Part shown: positions 18,258 through 28,931 of the stretch, in pieces
How positions within the stretch are numbered: the stretch's first letter is position 1
Layout of the letters: each line of letters begins with the position of its first letter
Origin: Alphaproteobacteria bacterium
Lineage (GTDB): Bacteria; Pseudomonadota; Alphaproteobacteria; UBA8366; Aestuariispiraceae
NCBI GenBank assembly: GCA_030065235.1
Contig: JASJDC010000002.1
Coordinates: 706,001-770,000, forward strand
Direction of reading: 5' to 3'
DNA: 64,000 nucleotides
Program-made: the position numbers and the translations under genes
The notes under the pieces: model-generated
Database searches by the model: none
Told to the model about the DNA's origin: nothing
The model's input: only the letters and a program-made list of their open reading frames with translations

Positions 18258-18371
18258 TCGAGACCGTCGGGGCCGGGCAAACTTCAAACAGAGTTTGCGC
18301 CAGCGTCTGATGAGCGGCTGAGATCGTATGCCGACCATCGTTGGACATTGAGAAAGGAGGGGCGGGGCCTT

Positions 18372-20285
18372 ATGGTCGCGCCCATGACCGACATGACGAA
18401 AAGCTGGGACGTGATTGTCGTGGGCGGCGGCCATGCGGGCTGCGAAGCGGCGGCCGCTGCGGCGCGGATCGGCGCGCGTACGGCTTTGGTCACCCATAAG
18501 CTGGAGACGATCGGCGAGATGTCCTGCAACCCGGCGATCGGCGGGTTGGGCAAAGGTCATCTGGTGCGCGAGATCGACGCGCTGGACGGCGTGATGGGGC
18601 GGGTCATCGATCAGTCCGGCATCCAGTTCAAAATGCTGAATCGCAGCAAAGGCCCGGCCGTTCAGGGTCCGCGCGCCCAGGCGGACCGGGCCCTGTACCG
18701 GGCCGCCATGCAGCGTGAGTTGGCGGAGACGGCGAACCTGGAAATCCTGGCGGGCGCGGTTGAAGACTTGCTCATCGATCCGGGAGATCGGGTCGGCGGC
18801 GTTGTCCTGTCCGACGGCGCAGTGTTGCGCGCAGGCTCGGTCGTTCTGACGACAGGCACCTTCCTCGGCGGCGTCATTCATATCGGCGAGAAAACGGCGG
18901 CGGCCGGCCGGGTGGGCGATGCGGCGTCCTATGGACTGTCGGCGACTCTCGATCGATATGGCTTTGCGCTCGGTCGTTTGAAGACGGGCACGCCGCCAAG
19001 GCTGGATGGCCGGACCATCGATTGGACCGGCCTGGAATCGCAAGACGCGGACCCTGTGCCGGAGCCTTTTTCGAGCCTTACCGACGCGATCACGGTGCCG
19101 CAAATCCGCTGCTTCATGACCTACACCAATGCGGATACGCATCGGATCATCGAAGAGAATCTCGGCAGCTCCGCCATGTATGCGGGGCGGATCGAAGGCC
19201 GCGGCCCGCGCTATTGCCCCTCGATCGAGGATAAGGTGGTGCGTTTCGCTGACCGGCCGCGCCACCAGATCTTCCTGGAACCGGAAGGTCTGGAGGATGA
19301 CACGGTTTATCCCAATGGGATTTCGACCTCGCTCAGCGAGGCCGCGCAGCACGCTTTTCTCAAGACCATACCCGGCCTTGAGAAGGCGCGGGTGATTCGG
19401 CCCGGTTATGCGATTGAATATGATTATGTCGATCCGAGGCAGGTGAAGCATAGTCTGGAAACCAAGAAACTGAGCGGTCTCTATCTGGCGGGCCAAATTA
19501 ACGGCACGACCGGTTATGAGGAGGCGGCGGCGCAAGGTCTGATCGCGGGAGCGAACGCGGCGCTGCGGGCGGCGAGCGCAGGGGCCGACAGCTCCGGCGA
19601 TGCGTCGGAATCTGTCTTCCTGCCGGATCGGGCCGACGGATATCTTGGAGTCTTGATTGACGATCTTGTCACGCGCGGAGCTGACGAGCCCTATCGCATG
19701 TTCACGTCACGGGCCGAATATCGCATTCGCCTTCGCGCTGACAACGCCGATGAGCGGCTGACGGATCTGGGCGCGTCGGTCGGGCTCGCAAGTACGCGGC
19801 GCCGCGCGCATTGGCGCGCCAAGTCAACGCAGTTGGAGAAGGCGCGCGCCTTGCTCCAGACCAGCGCCGAGTCGCCGAACGCCTTGGCCGCGCATGGCGT
19901 CGCCTTAACGAGAGATGGGGTTCGTCGGACCGCTCATGATCTTTTGGCGCAACGGCGCGCCGATTGGGACACTCTGATGCGCATCTGGCCCGAATTGCGG
20001 GCCGTACCGGCTGCGCTGCATGAACGGCTGGCCACCGATGCGGTCTATGAGGCCTACGCCAAACGCCAGGAAGCGGATATCGCCGCCTATCGCCGAGACG
20101 AAGGCCTGTCGCTCCCAGTCGACTTGGACTACGCCGAGATTGGCGGCCTGTCCGCCGAGGCGCGGCAGAAGTTCCAAGATGCGGCGCCGGAGACGATTGG
20201 GGCTGCAAGCCGTATCCAGGGTGTGACGCCCGCTGCGGTCATGGCGCTGCTGCGCTTCGTCAAAAAGCGCGCTAAGGCCGCTTAG
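18372..20285 (+). CDS. mnmG: tRNA uridine-5-carboxymethylaminomethyl(34) synthesis enzyme MnmG (FAD-dependent)
   Basis: MnmG is the FAD/NADH-dependent partner of MnmE in wobble-uridine modification. The dinucleotide-binding [19 protein letters not shown] is near residue 17, followed by [24 protein letters not shown] and the [10 protein letters not shown] motif with its conserved cysteine, and C-terminal [21 protein letters not shown] at 18356-18360 lies 11 bases before the ATG at 18372, giving 637 residues; ATGs at 18384 and 18393 are alternatives. Length is normal. Confidence 0.96.
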   Translation: MVAPMTDMTKSWDVIVVGGGHAGCEAAAAAARIGARTALVTHKLETIGEMSCNPAIGGLGKGHLVREIDALDGVMGRVIDQSGIQFKMLNRSKGPAVQGPRAQADRALYRAAMQRELAETANLEILAGAVEDLLIDPGDRVGGVVLSDGAVLRAGSVVLTTGTFLGGVIHIGEKTAAAGRVGDAASYGLSATLDRYGFALGRLKTGTPPRLDGRTIDWTGLESQDADPVPEPFSSLTDAITVPQIRCFMTYTNADTHRIIEENLGSSAMYAGRIEGRGPRYCPSIEDKVVRFADRPRHQIFLEPEGLEDDTVYPNGISTSLSEAAQHAFLKTIPGLEKARVIRPGYAIEYDYVDPRQVKHSLETKKLSGLYLAGQINGTTGYEEAAAQGLIAGANAALRAASAGADSSGDASESVFLPDRADGYLGVLIDDLVTRGADEPYRMFTSRAEYRIRLRADNADERLTDLGASVGLASTRRRAHWRAKSTQLEKARALLQTSAESPNALAAHGVALTRDGVRRTAHDLLAQRRADWDTLMRIWPELRAVPAALHERLATDAVYEAYAKRQEADIAAYRRDEGLSLPVDLDYAEIGGLSAEARQKFQDAAPETIGAASRIQGVTPAAVMALLRFVKKRAKAA

Positions 20286-20297
20286 GCGGCATTCTGA

Positions 20298-20948
20298 ATG
20301 GACGGCGCTTCGGAAATCCCAGGCCCAGTCCTCGAGCAAATCCAAGCCTGGACCCCTGTTTCACGTGAAACATCGGCGCGTCTGGCCGCCTACGCTGCGC
20401 TTCTGCGCCGGTGGAATGGGGCGATCAATCTGGTCAGCCCCAAGAGTCTCGATGATATGGCGCGCCGACATTTTCTCGATTCCGCGCAACTTATCCGATA
20501 TCTGCCGCGCGGCGACCACCTCAACGCCCTGCATATTGTCGATCTCGGATCGGGCGCCGGGTTTCCAGGACTTGTCCTTGGCGTTCTCACCCCGTGTCGT
20601 GTGACTTTGATCGAGTCCGATCGGCGAAAGTGTGAATTTCTGCGGCAGGTGGCTCGCGAGACCGCGTGCAAGCATGTGTCTGTCCTGACGGAACGTATCG
20701 AAAGCGCCGCGCCTGACGGCGCCGATATCGTCACCGCCCGCGCCCTCGCGCCGGTTTCACAGCTCTTAAGCTTCGCCGAGAACATCTTAAAGCCGGATGG
20801 CTTCTGCCTTTTCCTAAAAGGAAATACGCTTGGCGCCGAATTGACGGAAGCCAAAAAGGTGTGGCATATAGATTCGCAGGAACTTCAAAGCGTAACCCAT
20901 CCGGATGGCCGGGTGTTGCGCATCGATCGGTTCGACCGAATACGCTAA
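20298..20948 (+). CDS. rsmG: 16S rRNA (guanine(527)-N7)-methyltransferase RsmG
   Basis: RsmG methylates G527 of 16S rRNA, using SAM; loss confers low-level streptomycin resistance in other bacteria. The 216-residue protein has RWNGAINLVSPKSLDDMARRHFLDSAQL, the SAM-binding VDLGSGAGFPGLVLG near residue 92 and ARALAPVSQLL. It begins 12 bases after mnmG stops. The codons for Val-Ser-Arg-Glu-Thr (residues 21-25) form the third parS site. Confidence 0.95.
   Translation: MDGASEIPGPVLEQIQAWTPVSRETSARLAAYAALLRRWNGAINLVSPKSLDDMARRHFLDSAQLIRYLPRGDHLNALHIVDLGSGAGFPGLVLGVLTPCRVTLIESDRRKCEFLRQVARETACKHVSVLTERIESAAPDGADIVTARALAPVSQLLSFAENILKPDGFCLFLKGNTLGAELTEAKKVWHIDSQELQSVTHPDGRVLRIDRFDRIR
20357..20372. 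other. parS: parS centromere site 3 (inside rsmG)
   Basis: The third perfect copy of TGTTTCACGTGAAACA lies within the start of rsmG, about 630 bases upstream of parA. Sites 1 to 3 span only 3.4 kb, the usual clustered arrangement near the origin; the predicted oriC is 10-14 kb away. Confidence 0.95.
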
Positions 20949-20989
20949 GGCCTGCGTTTCGTCGACCTCTTCGACCTAGAGGATGCCTG

Positions 20990-21913
20990 ATGAGCACTGA
21001 TCTCGACCCCGACCGCCATGCCGCCCCCGCCAAGACCGCTATCTTGTCGGGGGCGGGGCGGGTCATCGCCATCGCGAACCAGAAAGGGGGCGTCGGCAAG
21101 ACCACGACCGCGATCAACCTAGCGACGGGCCTGGCGGCGTGCGGAAAGTCGGTGTTGATCATCGATATCGACGCCCAAGGCAACGCCAGCACGGGTCTTG
21201 GGATCGATCGCCGCGCCCGCGCCGTGTCCGCCTATGACGTGCTGATCGACCGGCGCACCATCGAGGAGGCGGCCATGGCCACGGCCGTCCCGCGGCTTGA
21301 TATTGTGCCGTCCGCGATCGATCTTGCCGGCGCGGAGATTGAACTGATCGATTTGGATCGGCGAGAGTTTCGCCTGCGCGACGCGCTTCGCCGTATGTCC
21401 GCCCATTACGACTACGTATTGATTGATTGTCCGCCTTCTTTGCAATTGCTGACCTTGAACGCGCTCTGCGCCGCCGACTCGATCCTCGTGCCGCTACAGT
21501 GCGAGTTCTACGCGCTCGAAGGTCTCAGCCTGCTGACAAAGACGATCGAACGGGTGCGCAAAGCGTTCAATCCAAGCCTCGAAATACAAGGTGTTGTGTT
21601 AACCATGTATGACAAACGCAACAACTTGTCCGATATGGTCGCCACGGATGTCCGCGAGCATTTCGGCGACAAGGTCTATGACACAATCATCCCGCGCAAT
21701 GTTCGCGTTTCGGAAGCGCCGTCTCACGGTTTGCCGGTGCTGATCTATGACATGCATTGTCGAGGCTCAAAGGCCTATATCACGCTGGCGGGCGAGGTTT
21801 TGCGTCGCGAGCGGGAGAACGACCTTGCGGCTTCCGCCGTTGCGCCCGGCCTCGCAGACGCCGCCGCCCGCATCACGGAGACGTCCGATCGTTCCGCTCC
21901 CGGTCCCAATTAA
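20990..21913 (+). CDS. parA: Chromosome-partitioning ATPase ParA
   Basis: ParA is the Walker-type ATPase that drives movement of ParB-parS complexes during chromosome segregation. The deviant Walker A motif NQKGGVGKTTT is near residues 29-39, with IIDIDAQGNASTGLG and LIDCPPSLQLLTLNAL following, as in chromosomal ParA/Soj. GAGG seven bases before the ATG at 20990 sets the start at 307 residues; the frame extends further upstream, but into rsmG. It is followed 72 bases later by parB. Confidence 0.96.
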   Translation: MSTDLDPDRHAAPAKTAILSGAGRVIAIANQKGGVGKTTTAINLATGLAACGKSVLIIDIDAQGNASTGLGIDRRARAVSAYDVLIDRRTIEEAAMATAVPRLDIVPSAIDLAGAEIELIDLDRREFRLRDALRRMSAHYDYVLIDCPPSLQLLTLNALCAADSILVPLQCEFYALEGLSLLTKTIERVRKAFNPSLEIQGVVLTMYDKRNNLSDMVATDVREHFGDKVYDTIIPRNVRVSEAPSHGLPVLIYDMHCRGSKAYITLAGEVLRRERENDLAASAVAPGLADAAARITETSDRSAPGPN

Positions 21914-21985
21914 GGTTCGGGGTTTGCCGATCGCAACTCGGTTTTTAGCCTTCTCATCATCACGACAGACAGCGCGGTAGCCGCC

Positions 21986-22867
21986 ATGGATAGCAAAAAA
22001 AAGAACCTGGGTCGCGGTTTGTCGGCTCTTCTTGGCGACGAGCCGCAGATGGCGCCGGCTGCGGAACCTGGACGCGGAGGCAAGACCGTGCCGATCGAGT
22101 TCGTGAGTCCTAATCCAGCTCAACCGCGCAAACGGTTCGATGAGGCCGCGATCGACGGGCTCGTCGATTCCATCCGGGAAAAAGGGGTGCTGCAGCCGAT
22201 CCTCGTGCGGCCGCATCCGGACGATCCGAACAGTTATCAGATTGTCGCCGGGGAACGCCGCTGGCGCGCCGCCCAGCGCGCAAAACTCTATGAAGTGCCT
22301 GTTTTAATTAAGGATTTAGGCGATCGAGATACGCTCGAAATCGCCCTGATCGAAAATATCCATCGTGAAGACCTGACTCCGTTGGAAGAGGCGGAAGGCT
22401 ATCAGAACCTGATGGATGATTTTAATTACACTCAGGAAGCCCTCGCCAACGCCATTGGTAAGAGCCGCAGCCATATCGCCAATATGCTGCGGCTGCTGAC
22501 GCTACCGGAAGAGGTCAAGAGCATGGTCGATGACGGGCTGATTTCAGCCGGCCATGCCCGCGCCTTGATCGGCGCCAACGATCCGGGCGAGTTGGCGCAT
22601 CAGGTGATCAAAAAAGACCTGACCGTGCGCGAGACCGAACGTCTGGCGCAGGAAGCAAAGAAATCAACGGTCGGCGTGACGGTTGAGAGGATCGGACGCG
22701 CAGTTGATCAGCGTGATCCGGACACGATCGCCTTGGAGCGCAGCCTGTCAGACAGGCTGGGCCTGACCGTACAACTGAAATCGAAAGGCGAGGCCGGCAG
22801 CGTCACGATTCAATATAAGACGCTGGATCAACTGGACGCGCTCCTGGCGCGTCTGAACACGGAATAG
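21986..22867 (+). CDS. parB: Chromosome-partitioning protein ParB (parS-binding CTPase)
   Basis: ParB binds parS and spreads along DNA as a CTP-dependent clamp. The N terminus KKKNLGRGLSALLGDE, the catalytic-box PNPAQPRKRFDE and GERRWRAA motifs, the IENIHREDLTPLEEAEGY region and the helix-turn-helix GKSRSHIANMLRLLTLP are all present, with a C-terminal dimerisation domain ending near residue 293. The cognate parS sites are at 17005, 18242 and 20357. Confidence 0.96.
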   Translation: MDSKKKNLGRGLSALLGDEPQMAPAAEPGRGGKTVPIEFVSPNPAQPRKRFDEAAIDGLVDSIREKGVLQPILVRPHPDDPNSYQIVAGERRWRAAQRAKLYEVPVLIKDLGDRDTLEIALIENIHREDLTPLEEAEGYQNLMDDFNYTQEALANAIGKSRSHIANMLRLLTLPEEVKSMVDDGLISAGHARALIGANDPGELAHQVIKKDLTVRETERLAQEAKKSTVGVTVERIGRAVDQRDPDTIALERSLSDRLGLTVQLKSKGEAGSVTIQYKTLDQLDALLARLNTE

Positions 22868-22889
22868 TGTCTCCGCTGGGTGGCGTGGA

Positions 22890-23930
22890 TTAGCGCGCGG
22901 TTCTCTGCGCCCGTTGGGCGATGACGGCGGTCTGAAGCACCGCACGTTGGATCAGGGCGGTTTCCGATGCGCCGGTTGTCTTCAGCGCGCTTTCCACCCG
23001 GGCGAATTCAAGCAGCTGCGTTTCGATCATCGACGCGCGCCAAAGCCGGATTTGCCGGCGCATGGCGTCTGTGCGCTTGAAAAAAATCGGCGGCCGAGCG
23101 CGCTTGATCACGTCCTCCAACGGCTCCCCGGCATCGACCCGCCGGCGCAGCGACAGCAAGCGGGTGAAATGGCCGATCAGCACCCGGATGATGGCGACGC
23201 CGGAAATATCCTCCCGCGCAGCCCGCTCCAGATCCAGGTCCGCCGCTCCGACCAGACCTGAGGCGGCGTCAAAGGCCAGATCGTCGAGCCCGACAGCGCC
23301 TTGCGCATCCAGCGCCGCGCGCGTGTCGTCGAGGGAAAGGCGTGCGCCCGGCGTTGCGTAAAGCGCCAGTTTCCGAGCTTCGCTGCGGGCGACGCCGCGA
23401 TCGACGCTGAGCGCTTCCGCCGCCCAGTCGAGCGCTTCGGCCTCGATCGTGACATCCCGCTTTTTCAATTCGGAGAGAATGACGCCCTCCCGGTCGCTCG
23501 CGCTATCCTCATAGCAGGCGATGGCGGCTGCGGCCGGATCCTTTTCGCAGAGCTTCACCAGGCTGCTTCGGTTCCGCGCCAGGGCGCCGGCGCACAGCAC
23601 GATTGTGCATTCCGGATTCGGCGCGCTTAGGTAGCTTTCGATATGTTTCGTGATCTTGTCGCTTGCCCCCGTCACACGCAGGCCACGCGGCCCGCCTATC
23701 AAGGACCGCGCCAGGGCGGCTTCGAAAAACTGTTCGGGCTCAGCGTTTACGAGGTCGTTCGTCAGATCGTCATGTTGGAACGCGTCGCCGATCTGAACGC
23801 CGCGCGCCTTCAGGATTGTCTCGGCGCGCTCGCGCACCAGACTGTCATCGCCGCCATAAATCAACATCACCCGACATTCGGCGTCAGGCGCCTCGAGAAA
23901 TCGGGACACGGCGCGTGGCTGAACACGCAT
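22890..23930 (-). CDS. holA: DNA polymerase III delta subunit
   Basis: The delta subunit opens the sliding-clamp ring within the clamp loader. The 346-residue protein has the N-terminal VMLIYGGDDSLVRERAETIL and later GGPRGLRVTGASDKITKHIESYL typical of alphaproteobacterial HolA, and the C-terminal helical collar domain. It converges with parB and is the last gene of leuS-lptE-holA on the minus strand, an arrangement conserved in many Gram-negative bacteria. Confidence 0.92.
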   Translation of the reverse strand: MRVQPRAVSRFLEAPDAECRVMLIYGGDDSLVRERAETILKARGVQIGDAFQHDDLTNDLVNAEPEQFFEAALARSLIGGPRGLRVTGASDKITKHIESYLSAPNPECTIVLCAGALARNRSSLVKLCEKDPAAAAIACYEDSASDREGVILSELKKRDVTIEAEALDWAAEALSVDRGVARSEARKLALYATPGARLSLDDTRAALDAQGAVGLDDLAFDAASGLVGAADLDLERAAREDISGVAIIRVLIGHFTRLLSLRRRVDAGEPLEDVIKRARPPIFFKRTDAMRRQIRLWRASMIETQLLEFARVESALKTTGASETALIQRAVLQTAVIAQRAQRTAR

Positions 23931-23938
23931 GCCGCCCT

Positions 23939-24427
23939 CTACACGTTAAAGCGGCGTTTGAGAATGGCGGCGATGCGTTGCCGGGCCGCATCGGCGACGT
24001 CACGCAAACTACGGCGCACCGCGTCCTCGCGCGCGACCAGCGACGCGTAGTCGGATTGCACCGTGCTGAAGCTCGACGCGCTGCGCTCGGTGAATCGATA
24101 GGTCTCTTCGCCGATGGAGAGCGTGAAATTCGCGGTAACCGACACGCGCGAGCGGGTGGTCGTGCTGTCGGCGGCCGTCCCGAGGTCTCTTTGAGAGATC
24201 GACATGCTGGTGGTCAGATCGAAATTTCCGGAGCGTCCGCCGCCCAACCGGTCGAGGAGGAAATTATGCAGAATCTGACCTTCGCGATCCGGGATCCGCC
24301 GCACGGAAACCTGCGAGAGGAGGGCGGTGACATCGGGCTCGTCCACCGCGTTTGTCGATCCGTAAAGCGGACGAAATTCACAGGCCGTGAGCGTCAGCAG
24401 AGCAATCGCCAGGATCAGCCGCGCCAT
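23939..24427 (-). CDS. lptE: LPS-assembly lipoprotein LptE
   Basis: LptE plugs the LptD barrel that places lipopolysaccharide in the outer membrane. The 162-residue precursor has a lipoprotein signal with the lipobox LTLTAC (Cys near residue 16) followed by FRPLYG, the family's N-terminal signature. It starts three bases after the leuS stop and ends eight bases before holA, so leuS, lptE and holA are one operon. Confidence 0.92.
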   Translation of the reverse strand: MARLILAIALLTLTACEFRPLYGSTNAVDEPDVTALLSQVSVRRIPDREGQILHNFLLDRLGGGRSGNFDLTTSMSISQRDLGTAADSTTTRSRVSVTANFTLSIGEETYRFTERSASSFSTVQSDYASLVAREDAVRRSLRDVADAARQRIAAILKRRFNV

Positions 24428-24430
24428 GGT

Positions 24431-27031
24431 CTATACCACCACATTGACGATGCGGTTGGGCACGACGATCACTTTCTTCGCTTCCGAGCCCCCCATGGCC
24501 TTCGCCACATTGTTCTCTGCAAAAGCCGCCGCCTGTACATCCTCATTGGCTGCGTCGCGCGGCATCTGGATTTTGCCGCGCATCTTGCCATTCACTTGGA
24601 CCGCGATCGTGACCAGCTCGTCCTGCAGCAGCGCGGGGTCCGCCGTCGGCCAGGGCGCGGTCACCAGCAGCCCTTCACCGCCTTGGAGCGACCAAACCTC
24701 TTCCGCGAAATGTGGGGTCATCGGGCCGAGCAATTGGGTGAGACTCCGAACCGCCTCGCCCAACGCCCAGCGATCTCCGGAGTTCTTTGCCTCGAACTCG
24801 CTGATATGATTGGACAATTCGCGCACCCGAGCAACTGCCCGGTTAAAGTGAAATCGCTCTATATCGCGGCTGACGCCATCGATTGTCTGATGCACGCGCC
24901 GGCGCAGCGCTGACGCCGCCTTAGACATTTCCGCCGGCGGCGTGTCCGGAGAGTAGTCCGATCCAACTTCATCCAGCGCCGACTGGATCAAGCGCCACAT
25001 CCGGTTCAGGTAACGCCAAGCGCCCTCAACGCCGGCTTCGGTCCACTCCAAGTCGCGATCCGGCGGGCTATCGGACAGCATGAACAGGCGCGCCGTATCA
25101 GCGCCATAACTCGCCACGATATGCTCCGGGTCGACGACATTTTTCTTCGACTTACTCATCTTTTCCGAGCGGCCGATCGTGACGGGCCCGCCTGTCGCGC
25201 GTTCAATCGCATGATCGGGTCCCCGTTTTTCGACAGCGCTCGGCTCGAGCCATCGTCCATTCTCGGCGCGGTAGGTCTCGTGGCAAACCATGCCTTGCGT
25301 GAACAGCCCATCGAACGGTTCCGCCAGGTCCAGATAGCCGCATTGGCTTAAGGCGCGGGTGAAGAAACGCGAATAGAGCAGATGCAGAACCGCATGCTCA
25401 ATCCCGCCGATATATTGGTCGACCGGCAACCAGTGTTCAGCCACGTCTTTATCGAAGCCGCGCACAGCATTGTGCGGGTCGGCGAAACGCGCGAAGTACC
25501 AGGACGATTCGAAAAACGTGTCGAATGTATCGGTTTCGCGCACGGCCGGCCCGCCGCAAACCGGGCAGGTCGTGTGCTTCCAGGTGGGATGTCGCTCCAG
25601 CGGGTTGCCGCCGCCGTCCAAATCGACATCTTCCGGCAAGAGCACCGGCAGGTCTTCTTCTTTTACGGGTACGACACCGCAGGACTCGCAATGAACCATG
25701 GGGATCGGACAGCCCCAATAGCGTTGCCGGCTGACGCCCCAATCGCGCAGTCGGAACGTGACTTCGCCAGAGCCGCATCCCAGCGTTTCGAGCCGTTCGA
25801 TCGCCTTCCGTTTCCCGTTTTCGACGCTCAATCCGTCCAGAAAACCGGAGTTGTAGACCTTCCCCGGCCCGACATAGGCCTCCGCAACGATCTCGAAAAC
25901 CGCCGCATCTGCATCATCCGGCAGGATCACCGGCGTCACGGAAAGATTGTATTTCCGAGCGAAATCCAAGTCGCGCTGGTCGTGCGCCGGGCAACCGAAG
26001 ATGGCCCCGGTTCCATAATCCATCAGCACGAAATTCGCCGCGAAGACCGGCAGTTCGATGGTGCCGTCGAACGGATGGGTCACGGTAAGGCCCGTATCGA
26101 AACCGAGCTTCTCTGCGCGCTCAATCTCTTCTTCGCTGGTTCCCATCCGGTCGCATTCGGCGATGAAATCCGCTAAACCCGCATTGTCTTTCGCCAGCGC
26201 CGCAACGATCGGGTGATGGGCGGACAACGCGCAGAAAGAGGCGCCGAACAATGTGTCCGGGCGCGTGGTGAAGACATCGAAAGACGGCGCCGGCGCATCC
26301 GCCTGCGCAGATTCAGAGAAATGGAAATCGATTCGCGCGCCCTCGGATCGGTTGATCCAGTTCGTCTGCATCAGGCGAACCTTGTCCGGCCAACGTTCGA
26401 GCCCCGCGATCGCGTCCAGCAGCGCGTCCGCGTAGGCCGTGATCTTCAGGAACCACTGCGCCAATTTGCGTTTTTCAACCGGCGCGCCGGACCGCCACCC
26501 CTTGCCGTCAACGACCTGTTCATTCGCTAAAACCGTATTCTCGACCGGGTCCCAGTTCACCCAGGATTCCCGGCGATAGGCCAGGTCCGCCTTTACAAAA
26601 TCGATGAACATCTTCTGTTCGTGGCGGTAATAGTCCGGCTCGCATGTCGCGATCTCGCGCGACCAGTCGAGTGACAGGCCCAGCGTTTTCAATTGCCTGC
26701 GCATCGTTGCGATATTCTCGCGCGTCCATTTCGCCGGATGGGTCTTGTTCTCAATCGCGGCGTTTTCGGCCGGCAGCCCGAACGCGTCCCAACCCATCGG
26801 GTGCAGCACATTATAGCCCTGGGACTTCCGGTACCGGGCGACGACATCGCCCAGCGTATAGTTCCGCACATGGCCCATGTGGATGCGACCGGACGGGTAG
26901 GGGAACATTTCCAGCACGTAGAATTTTGGCTTATCGCCGCCAGTCTCCGCCTCAAAAACGCGCGCTTCATCCCACCGCGCGCGCCAGCGCGTCTCGACTT
27001 CGGCGAAATTGTAGCGATCGGTTTCTGTCAT
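24431..27031 (-). CDS. leuS: Leucyl-tRNA synthetase
   Basis: The 866-residue class-I synthetase charges tRNA-Leu. The HIGH-type motif is [15 protein letters not shown] near residue 48 and the KMSKS loop is [10 protein letters not shown] near residue 625. Between them is the CP1 editing domain with [14 protein letters not shown] after it and a CPVCGG zinc-like site. The length is normal. It heads the leuS-lptE-holA operon. Confidence 0.97.
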   Translation of the reverse strand: MTETDRYNFAEVETRWRARWDEARVFEAETGGDKPKFYVLEMFPYPSGRIHMGHVRNYTLGDVVARYRKSQGYNVLHPMGWDAFGLPAENAAIENKTHPAKWTRENIATMRRQLKTLGLSLDWSREIATCEPDYYRHEQKMFIDFVKADLAYRRESWVNWDPVENTVLANEQVVDGKGWRSGAPVEKRKLAQWFLKITAYADALLDAIAGLERWPDKVRLMQTNWINRSEGARIDFHFSESAQADAPAPSFDVFTTRPDTLFGASFCALSAHHPIVAALAKDNAGLADFIAECDRMGTSEEEIERAEKLGFDTGLTVTHPFDGTIELPVFAANFVLMDYGTGAIFGCPAHDQRDLDFARKYNLSVTPVILPDDADAAVFEIVAEAYVGPGKVYNSGFLDGLSVENGKRKAIERLETLGCGSGEVTFRLRDWGVSRQRYWGCPIPMVHCESCGVVPVKEEDLPVLLPEDVDLDGGGNPLERHPTWKHTTCPVCGGPAVRETDTFDTFFESSWYFARFADPHNAVRGFDKDVAEHWLPVDQYIGGIEHAVLHLLYSRFFTRALSQCGYLDLAEPFDGLFTQGMVCHETYRAENGRWLEPSAVEKRGPDHAIERATGGPVTIGRSEKMSKSKKNVVDPEHIVASYGADTARLFMLSDSPPDRDLEWTEAGVEGAWRYLNRMWRLIQSALDEVGSDYSPDTPPAEMSKAASALRRRVHQTIDGVSRDIERFHFNRAVARVRELSNHISEFEAKNSGDRWALGEAVRSLTQLLGPMTPHFAEEVWSLQGGEGLLVTAPWPTADPALLQDELVTIAVQVNGKMRGKIQMPRDAANEDVQAAAFAENNVAKAMGGSEAKKVIVVPNRIVNVVV

Positions 27032-27102
27032 ATCCTGCTCACAGGGTCATCCGGAACGCCGGCGCTGATCAGCGCCGTTACCGCCGAGGGCTGAAGCCCG
27101 CC

Positions 27103-27624
27103 TTAGTCCGGCTGCGCAAGAGAACTGATGCGGATTTCGCGGGCCCGGGTCAAGATTGCGTTCTCGAGCGAGACGACCGTGTCGTTGGCGATCGGGGTGT
27201 CCACCCATTCGCCGCGCGCGTTGCGCTCTTGCTTGAAGGCGCTGACCCGAAGACCGTCCGCGCGCAGCTGACGCCCCAGAATGAAGACGTTCAATTTGAA
27301 CCGGCTGTTGGGTGTCTCCGGCGGCGTATACCAATCGGTGATGATCACCCCGCCGAACGGATCCGCCTGGGTAAGCGGAAAGAAGGAAATCGTGTCCAAC
27401 GAGGCGCGCCAGAGGAAACCGTTCACGGCGACGCCGCCGCCGCTGGTATCCGCTCCACCGTCACCGTCACCGCCGAATTCTAGGAAATCATCGCCGAAGA
27501 GTTGCCCGATTTCGTCACGTTCACGCTCTTCTCTGTCTTGGATCGTGCTCTCCGTTCCGCTTGTGCAGGCGGCGAGGAACAGGCTCAAGAATGCGGCGGG
27601 TGCGAGAATTCGGGCGATGAGCAT
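27103..27624 (-). CDS. DUF3576 domain lipoprotein
   Basis: The 173-residue protein starts MLIARILAPAAFLSLFLAAC, a lipoprotein signal with Cys20, then a charged linker and the DUF3576 core (GGGVAVNGFLWRASLDTISFFPL, DPFGGVIITDW). This family is found next to leuS in many alphaproteobacteria; its function is unknown, but an envelope role is likely from the lipidation signal. The frame runs up to 27756, yet the ATG at 27624 places the signal peptide correctly. Confidence 0.88.
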   Translation of the reverse strand: MLIARILAPAAFLSLFLAACTSGTESTIQDREERERDEIGQLFGDDFLEFGGDGDGGADTSGGGVAVNGFLWRASLDTISFFPLTQADPFGGVIITDWYTPPETPNSRFKLNVFILGRQLRADGLRVSAFKQERNARGEWVDTPIANDTVVSLENAILTRAREIRISSLAQPD

Positions 27625-27730
27625 AGCGACTAAACGCCATCCAAATGTCGGCTGATCTAAGACAGCCGCAAAATCGGCCAATCCAGCGGCTGGAACAAGA
27701 CTAAAGTTCGTCCTTTTCTGAACGATCGTG

Positions 27731-27764
27731 CGCAAAGAAAAAGGGGGAAGGCGCACCTTCCCCC
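27731..27764 (-). terminator. Rho-independent terminator after the porin gene
   Basis: A nine-base-pair stem GGGGGAAGG / CCTTCCCCC with a four-base loop occupies 27743-27764 and is followed, on the minus strand, by TTTTTCTTT at 27742-27734. It lies 28 bases past the porin stop codon and is the clearest intrinsic terminator in the window. Confidence 0.9.
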
Positions 27765-27791
27765 AAATTCATACGACATGTTGGTCGAAGA

Positions 27792-28931
27792 TTAGAAGCT
27801 GATCTTCGTACCGACCAGGATGCCGGTGTTGTCGACTTTGGAGCCTCTGTCAACACCGTCACTGTTCGTGTTGAGCCCGTCATTGTCAAACTCGCCATAG
27901 TTCAGTTCGGCGAACGCCGCCAAACCTTCCGCCAGGGTGTACTGGCTGGTCAACGAGTAAATGATGGTTTCGTGCGTGGCGCTCCCGGCAGTCGTTTCAC
28001 CATCCGCTTCCGAGTAGAAGACACCGGCGCCCACAGCGAGCGGGCCCGCAGAATAGCCGACAGCGAAATCCATATAGTACTTGTCGTCGATTTTCGCATC
28101 ACCGGCGTCGATCAGGTTTTCGTTCGACCCGCTGTCGCCTTCCCAGCCGAAGCCGGCGCCGACCGTGAAGCCGCCGAAACCGACGGTGCCGCCCGTTTCA
28201 AACGCGCCCAGGTCTTCCTGGTTTTCGCCGCCTTCCGCGTAGCGCGCGCCAGCGGTCAGTTTCACCGCGACATTGTCGCCGAAGGTGCCGCCCCACTGAA
28301 CGCCGACATCAACTTGGTTGTCGTAGCCGCCCGGGTTTGTGGTGGAGGTGAATTCCGAGTCATCCGGCGTGAAGGACGCACCGAACTCGAAGCCGCTGAA
28401 ATTCGGCGAGTAGTAAACGATCCGCGATTCATCGTCGGCCAGACCGCCGGTGCCGGGGCCCGTGCGCGACACCAAACCGTTGGTGTCCCAATAGCGGGTC
28501 GCGTCACCGTCATAACCGCCGGTCGCCGTCAACGCGGCGTAACCGCCGATCACGGCGTTGTCCGAGTAGGTGTCGTCATCACCGATATGGACACGGCCCC
28601 AGCCGCCGGTGAAGTAGATGTACGCTTCGTCAGCCGTGGTGCTGCCGCCGTTGATCATCCGCATGTCGTAACGGCCGCCATAGGTGAGGCCGTTGTCAGC
28701 GGTCGCCGAGAAGTCGAACTGAATTTCGGAGGACGAGTTGTCAGCCGAGAGCGCATGACCGTTCCCGTTCTTCTGCACATCGCTGCCGGCGTCCGTCGTG
28801 TTCACATCAAAGAAGTGGTACTGATATTCCAGCGAGCCCGTAATCGACAGTTCCGGGCTGGCGGCGTGAGCGGCTGTCGCGAAGAGCGAGGCGCCGGCGA
28901 TGGCCGAAGTGGCCAAAAGCGTTTTTCTCAT
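27792..28931 (-). CDS. Outer-membrane porin
   Basis: The 379-residue precursor has a signal peptide MRKTLLATSAIAGASLFATAAHA, then a Gly/Asp/aromatic-rich beta-barrel with the Gram-negative porin pattern (GSLEYQYHFF, YGGRYDMRM, GWGRVHIGDDD) and a C-terminal phenylalanine (GTKISF), the outer-membrane insertion signal. It is probably a trimeric general diffusion porin. GGAGA about eight bases before the ATG at 28931 supports this start, five residues inside the open frame. Its own terminator follows. Confidence 0.92.
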   Translation of the reverse strand: MRKTLLATSAIAGASLFATAAHAASPELSITGSLEYQYHFFDVNTTDAGSDVQKNGNGHALSADNSSSEIQFDFSATADNGLTYGGRYDMRMINGGSTTADEAYIYFTGGWGRVHIGDDDTYSDNAVIGGYAALTATGGYDGDATRYWDTNGLVSRTGPGTGGLADDESRIVYYSPNFSGFEFGASFTPDDSEFTSTTNPGGYDNQVDVGVQWGGTFGDNVAVKLTAGARYAEGGENQEDLGAFETGGTVGFGGFTVGAGFGWEGDSGSNENLIDAGDAKIDDKYYMDFAVGYSAGPLAVGAGVFYSEADGETTAGSATHETIIYSLTSQYTLAEGLAAFAELNYGEFDNDGLNTNSDGVDRGSKVDNTGILVGTKISF

